Positions 61,823 through 64,000 of a stretch of DNA of 64,000 bases are shown here, in pieces (within the stretch, counting starts at the first letter, position 1; every line of letters begins with the position of its first letter). Source of the DNA: Chryseobacterium sp. G0201. GTDB taxonomy: Bacteria > Bacteroidota > Bacteroidia > Flavobacteriales > Weeksellaceae. The stretch covers positions 1,488,001-1,552,000 of the forward strand of contig NZ_CP033917.1 of assembly GCF_003815655.1 (NCBI RefSeq). Reading direction: 5' to 3'. The translations under genes and the position numbers were made by a program. The notes below the pieces were generated by a model. That model did not search any database. It was not told the origin of the DNA and saw nothing but the letters and a program-made list of their open reading frames with translations.

Positions 61823-61884
61823 GGTTAAATTGTTGTTAAAAATTTTATTGATAGTGTTTTAACTAGTTAAAGTGATCTAAATTA

Positions 61885-62436
61885 TTAATAGAGTATTATC
61901 CAGGTTGCTCCTCCGGCTTCAAAAAAAGTACCATTGATAACCCCGCTAAATCCGGCAACAGCTGTTGGTGATCCGCAAAAATATCCCATAGAATAATATC
62001 CTCCGATATTGTTTCCCGACTGATCCTGAACGCCCAGTTTTATACCTCCCCATTTTGATCCTGAAATAGCTGCTGCAGGAACCGGATTAGAAGGAAGAGT
62101 GTACGGATTGGCATAGTTGCTGTCTAAAGTCCAGGTGTCAATTAAAGGAGTTTGAGGAAATAGAGGATTAAATGTATTTGATGTATTGATATTTCCGCTA
62201 TAAAGAGCTTCAACAGGTACTATTCCAGGTGAAGTAGAGTAGGTTAATGTTGACATTCCTGTGACAGAACTTGAGGATTGTAGGTAAGGGCTAATACAGT
62301 TTCCCGATGTATTTAAAGGGTTTAATCTCCATACGACATACTGTATAACCGTATCCGTATAATTTTGGATATAAAGATCTTGTGCCGAAACGCAAAATGA
62401 AACAGCAAATGATACTAATAAAAGTAATTTTTTCAT
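61885..62436 (-). CDS. secreted partner protein of tandem cassette 3 (unknown function)
   Basis: A 183-residue secreted homologue (signal peptide MKKLLLLVSFAVSFCVSAQ). It is closer to cassette 1 in DLYIQNYTDTVIQYVVW and in the NTSNTFNPLFPQTPLI and PYTLPSNPVPAA blocks, but resembles cassette 2 in GVQDQSGNNIGGYY. This mosaic pattern suggests exchange between copies. Conserved Cys are at SGNCIS and YFCGS. It ends in GGATWIILY. Confidence 0.7.
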   Translation of the reverse strand: MKKLLLLVSFAVSFCVSAQDLYIQNYTDTVIQYVVWRLNPLNTSGNCISPYLQSSSSVTGMSTLTYSTSPGIVPVEALYSGNINTSNTFNPLFPQTPLIDTWTLDSNYANPYTLPSNPVPAAAISGSKWGGIKLGVQDQSGNNIGGYYSMGYFCGSPTAVAGFSGVINGTFFEAGGATWIILY

Positions 62437-62440
62437 GATT

Positions 62441-62815
62441 CTAGTTTTCAGATTTGTAGTTTTTATTAGTTTGCTTGTTGTAATCTCCATAGACTTCTAC
62501 AGCCCATTTAAGGATTTTTTCTCTGTCACCTCCTGTTTGTCTTTCGATTTCAGAATATGAAACTCCGGATGAAGCGATGAGGTCTTTAGCAGCTGGTAAA
62601 AGCATTTCTTTTTTGTAATCACTCAATTCAGCGGATGTTCGTGGAGTTGTGGGAGCCGGTTCCTTCTCCATTGCTACTTTTTTGATGGCTAAATTGAATT
62701 TTTGCACAGCTTCCGGCTTTGAAACGTCAGGCATTGTGGAGGTTGCAGATGATTCATTGGCGCAGGATAAAAATGCAAGCAAGGAAAAGCTTACGAGTAG
62801 AATTGTTTTCTTCAT
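62441..62815 (-). CDS. small lipoprotein of tandem cassette 3 (unknown function)
   Basis: A 124-residue lipoprotein (lipobox LAFLSCAN, Cys18), the first gene of the three-cassette array. KPEAVQKFNLAIKKVAMEKE and the whole C-terminal domain match the other copies. It is probably the start of the array transcript; no TAnnTTTG element was clear in the 148 nt before it. The secreted partner starts 4 nt after its stop. Confidence 0.72.
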   Translation of the reverse strand: MKKTILLVSFSLLAFLSCANESSATSTMPDVSKPEAVQKFNLAIKKVAMEKEPAPTTPRTSAELSDYKKEMLLPAAKDLIASSGVSYSEIERQTGGDREKILKWAVEVYGDYNKQTNKNYKSEN

Positions 62816-62908
62816 ATTAATGATATTGATTTAATGTTCAATAAAATTAAATATTTTTTTCAATTAATCATTAAATAGTGAAAAAAATATGTTAAAAATT
62901 AATTAAAA

Positions 62909-62942
62909 CGAAAAAAGCACCGAGAAAATCCCGATGCTTTTA
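62909..62942 (-). terminator. terminator of the clpC gene
   Basis: AAAGCACCGAGA / TCCCGATGCTTT forms an imperfect stem with an AAAA loop; on the minus strand it ends in a U-run. It is 21 nt past the clpC stop. Confidence 0.75.
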
Positions 62943-62963
62943 ATTTTAAAATTAATTTATTGG

Positions 62964-64000
62964 TTAAGAAGATTTTTCAACCGTCTTTTTTGTTTTCTGA
63001 GCTTTTCCGGCTAGGCCATCTTTCGCTTCATTCACATCTAAAATAATAGTTTCTCCTTCATTTAATTGTTTGTTTACCAGCATTTCAGCCAATAAATCCT
63101 CAATATATTTCTGGATCGCTCTTTTTAGAGGTCTTGCGCCGAAGTCTTTATCCCATCCTTTTTCAGAAATAAAGTCTTTTGCTTCTTCAGTAAGATCAAC
63201 TTTATATCCTAATTTATCAAGTCTTGTATAAAGCTTGTTCAATTCAAGATCAATGATTTTTTTGATGTCTTCTTTCTCAAGAGAGTTGAAAATCACAATA
63301 TCATCAATTCTATTCAGGAATTCAGGAGCAAATGCTTTTTTAAGGGCATTTTCAATTGTTCCTCTAGCTCTTGTATCAGAACCTGTTTTCTTAGCAGAAG
63401 TTCCGAATCCTACACCGTCACCGAAGTCTTTGATATCTCTGGTTCCGATGTTTGAAGTAAGGATAATGATTGTATTTCTAAAATCAATTTTTCTACCTAA
63501 ACTGTCCGTAACGTGACCTTCATCTAAGATCTGCAACAAGATGTTGAATACATCCGGGTGAGCTTTTTCAATCTCATCCAAAAGAACCACAGCATAAGGT
63601 TTTCTTCTTACAGCTTCTGTTAATTGTCCACCTTCCTCGTATCCAACGTATCCCGGAGGCGCTCCAACCAATCTTGAAACCGCGAATTTTTCCATGTATT
63701 CACTCATATCGATTCTGATCAAAGATTCATCAGATTCGAAAAGTTCTCTTGCCATTACTTTCGCTAGCTCAGTTTTACCAACACCCGTTGTTCCAAGGAA
63801 AATAAATGTTCCAATTGGACGGTTTGGATCTTTAAGACCAGCTCTGTTTCTTTGAATAGCCTTAACAACTTTCTTCACAGCATCTTCCTGACCAATCACT
63901 TTTCCATTCAGTTTGTCGTCCATCTGAGCCAATTTATCAAGCTCATTTTTACCGACTTTCGTTACAGGAACTCCGCTCATCATAGAAACTACTTCCGCTA
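62964..64000 (-). CDS. clpC: ClpC-type AAA+ ATPase of the Clp protease, C-terminal part (cut by the window edge)
   Basis: The last 345 codons are visible, and the frame runs open to the window edge (AEVVSMMSGVPVTKVG). The second ATPase domain has GTTGVGKTELAK (Walker A), LLDEIEKAH (Walker B), ILTSNIGTRDI (sensor 1) and GARPLKRAIQKYIEDLL (sensor 2). A Lys-rich tail follows. The MMSGVPV segment and spacing indicate ClpC/ClpA rather than ClpX or ClpB. It unfolds proteins for ClpP. The first ATPase and N-terminal domains lie outside. Confidence 0.93.
   Translation of the reverse strand, partial: AEVVSMMSGVPVTKVGKNELDKLAQMDDKLNGKVIGQEDAVKKVVKAIQRNRAGLKDPNRPIGTFIFLGTTGVGKTELAKVMARELFESDESLIRIDMSEYMEKFAVSRLVGAPPGYVGYEEGGQLTEAVRRKPYAVVLLDEIEKAHPDVFNILLQILDEGHVTDSLGRKIDFRNTIIILTSNIGTRDIKDFGDGVGFGTSAKKTGSDTRARGTIENALKKAFAPEFLNRIDDIVIFNSLEKEDIKKIIDLELNKLYTRLDKLGYKVDLTEEAKDFISEKGWDKDFGARPLKRAIQKYIEDLLAEMLVNKQLNEGETIILDVNEAKDGLAGKAQKTKKTVEKSS

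Overview
The window looks like chromosomal DNA of a Chryseobacterium-like member of the Flavobacteriia (Bacteroidota). Visible support: low GC; promoters with the Bacteroidota -7 box TAnnTTTG; a PorW/SprE-type lipoprotein of the type IX secretion system; a MurF-alanine racemase fusion; TonB-dependent receptors with N-terminal carboxypeptidase-like domains, one paired with a DUF4249 lipoprotein; and 2TM-domain proteins beside a LytS/LytTR pair. I saw no tRNA, rRNA, CRISPR array, prophage or complete insertion sequence.

Layout. 1-8.7 kb: lepA, a GH92 alpha-mannosidase, two tandem paralogous secreted proteins of unknown function, and an ECF sigma / anti-sigma / periplasmic protein unit. 8.9-13.5 kb: a DUF2520 oxidoreductase, a KdsC-like phosphatase, Maf and PorW/SprE. 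13.5-18.1 kb: tsaB, a lipoprotein with a probably frameshifted 3' end, an SDR, and a tight yraN-ldcA-lysE cluster. 18.2-26.5 kb is the most informative stretch: rnr with a structured leader, rpiB and pgk diverging from an AT-rich gap with DnaA-box-like sites, then mnmG bracketed by two parS-like palindromes (TGTTTCACGTGAAACA and TGTTCCACGTGAAACA). This suggests that the replication origin is in or near the window. 26.6-32.4 kb: ybeY, a patatin-Omp85 protein, murF-alr and tdk. 32.4-38.4 kb: an acidic repeat protein, rsmI, a WG-repeat protein, fabG and a DUF6056 membrane protein. 38.5-43.6 kb: guaC, a GNAT acetyltransferase, surE and a Prc-type tail-specific protease.

43.6-45.3 kb is an accessory insertion: an orphan IS1595-transposase N-terminal domain and a RhuM-family gene, bracketed by two 48-bp copies of the prc terminator (43 of 48 positions identical by eye). 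45.3-59.8 kb: Cu/Zn superoxide dismutase, a TonB receptor, a LytS-type kinase carrying a 2TM domain, three free-standing 2TM proteins and a LytTR regulator, a Gly/Cys-tailed membrane protein, a second TonB receptor with a DUF4249 lipoprotein, mnmA and a small beta-barrel protein.

59.9-62.8 kb is the best candidate for an undescribed system: a two-gene cassette (small lipoprotein, then a secreted two-cysteine protein starting 4 nt later) present three times in tandem with a period near 1 kb. The lipoproteins are nearly invariant while the secreted partners have diverged strongly. The window ends inside a clpC-type AAA+ gene.
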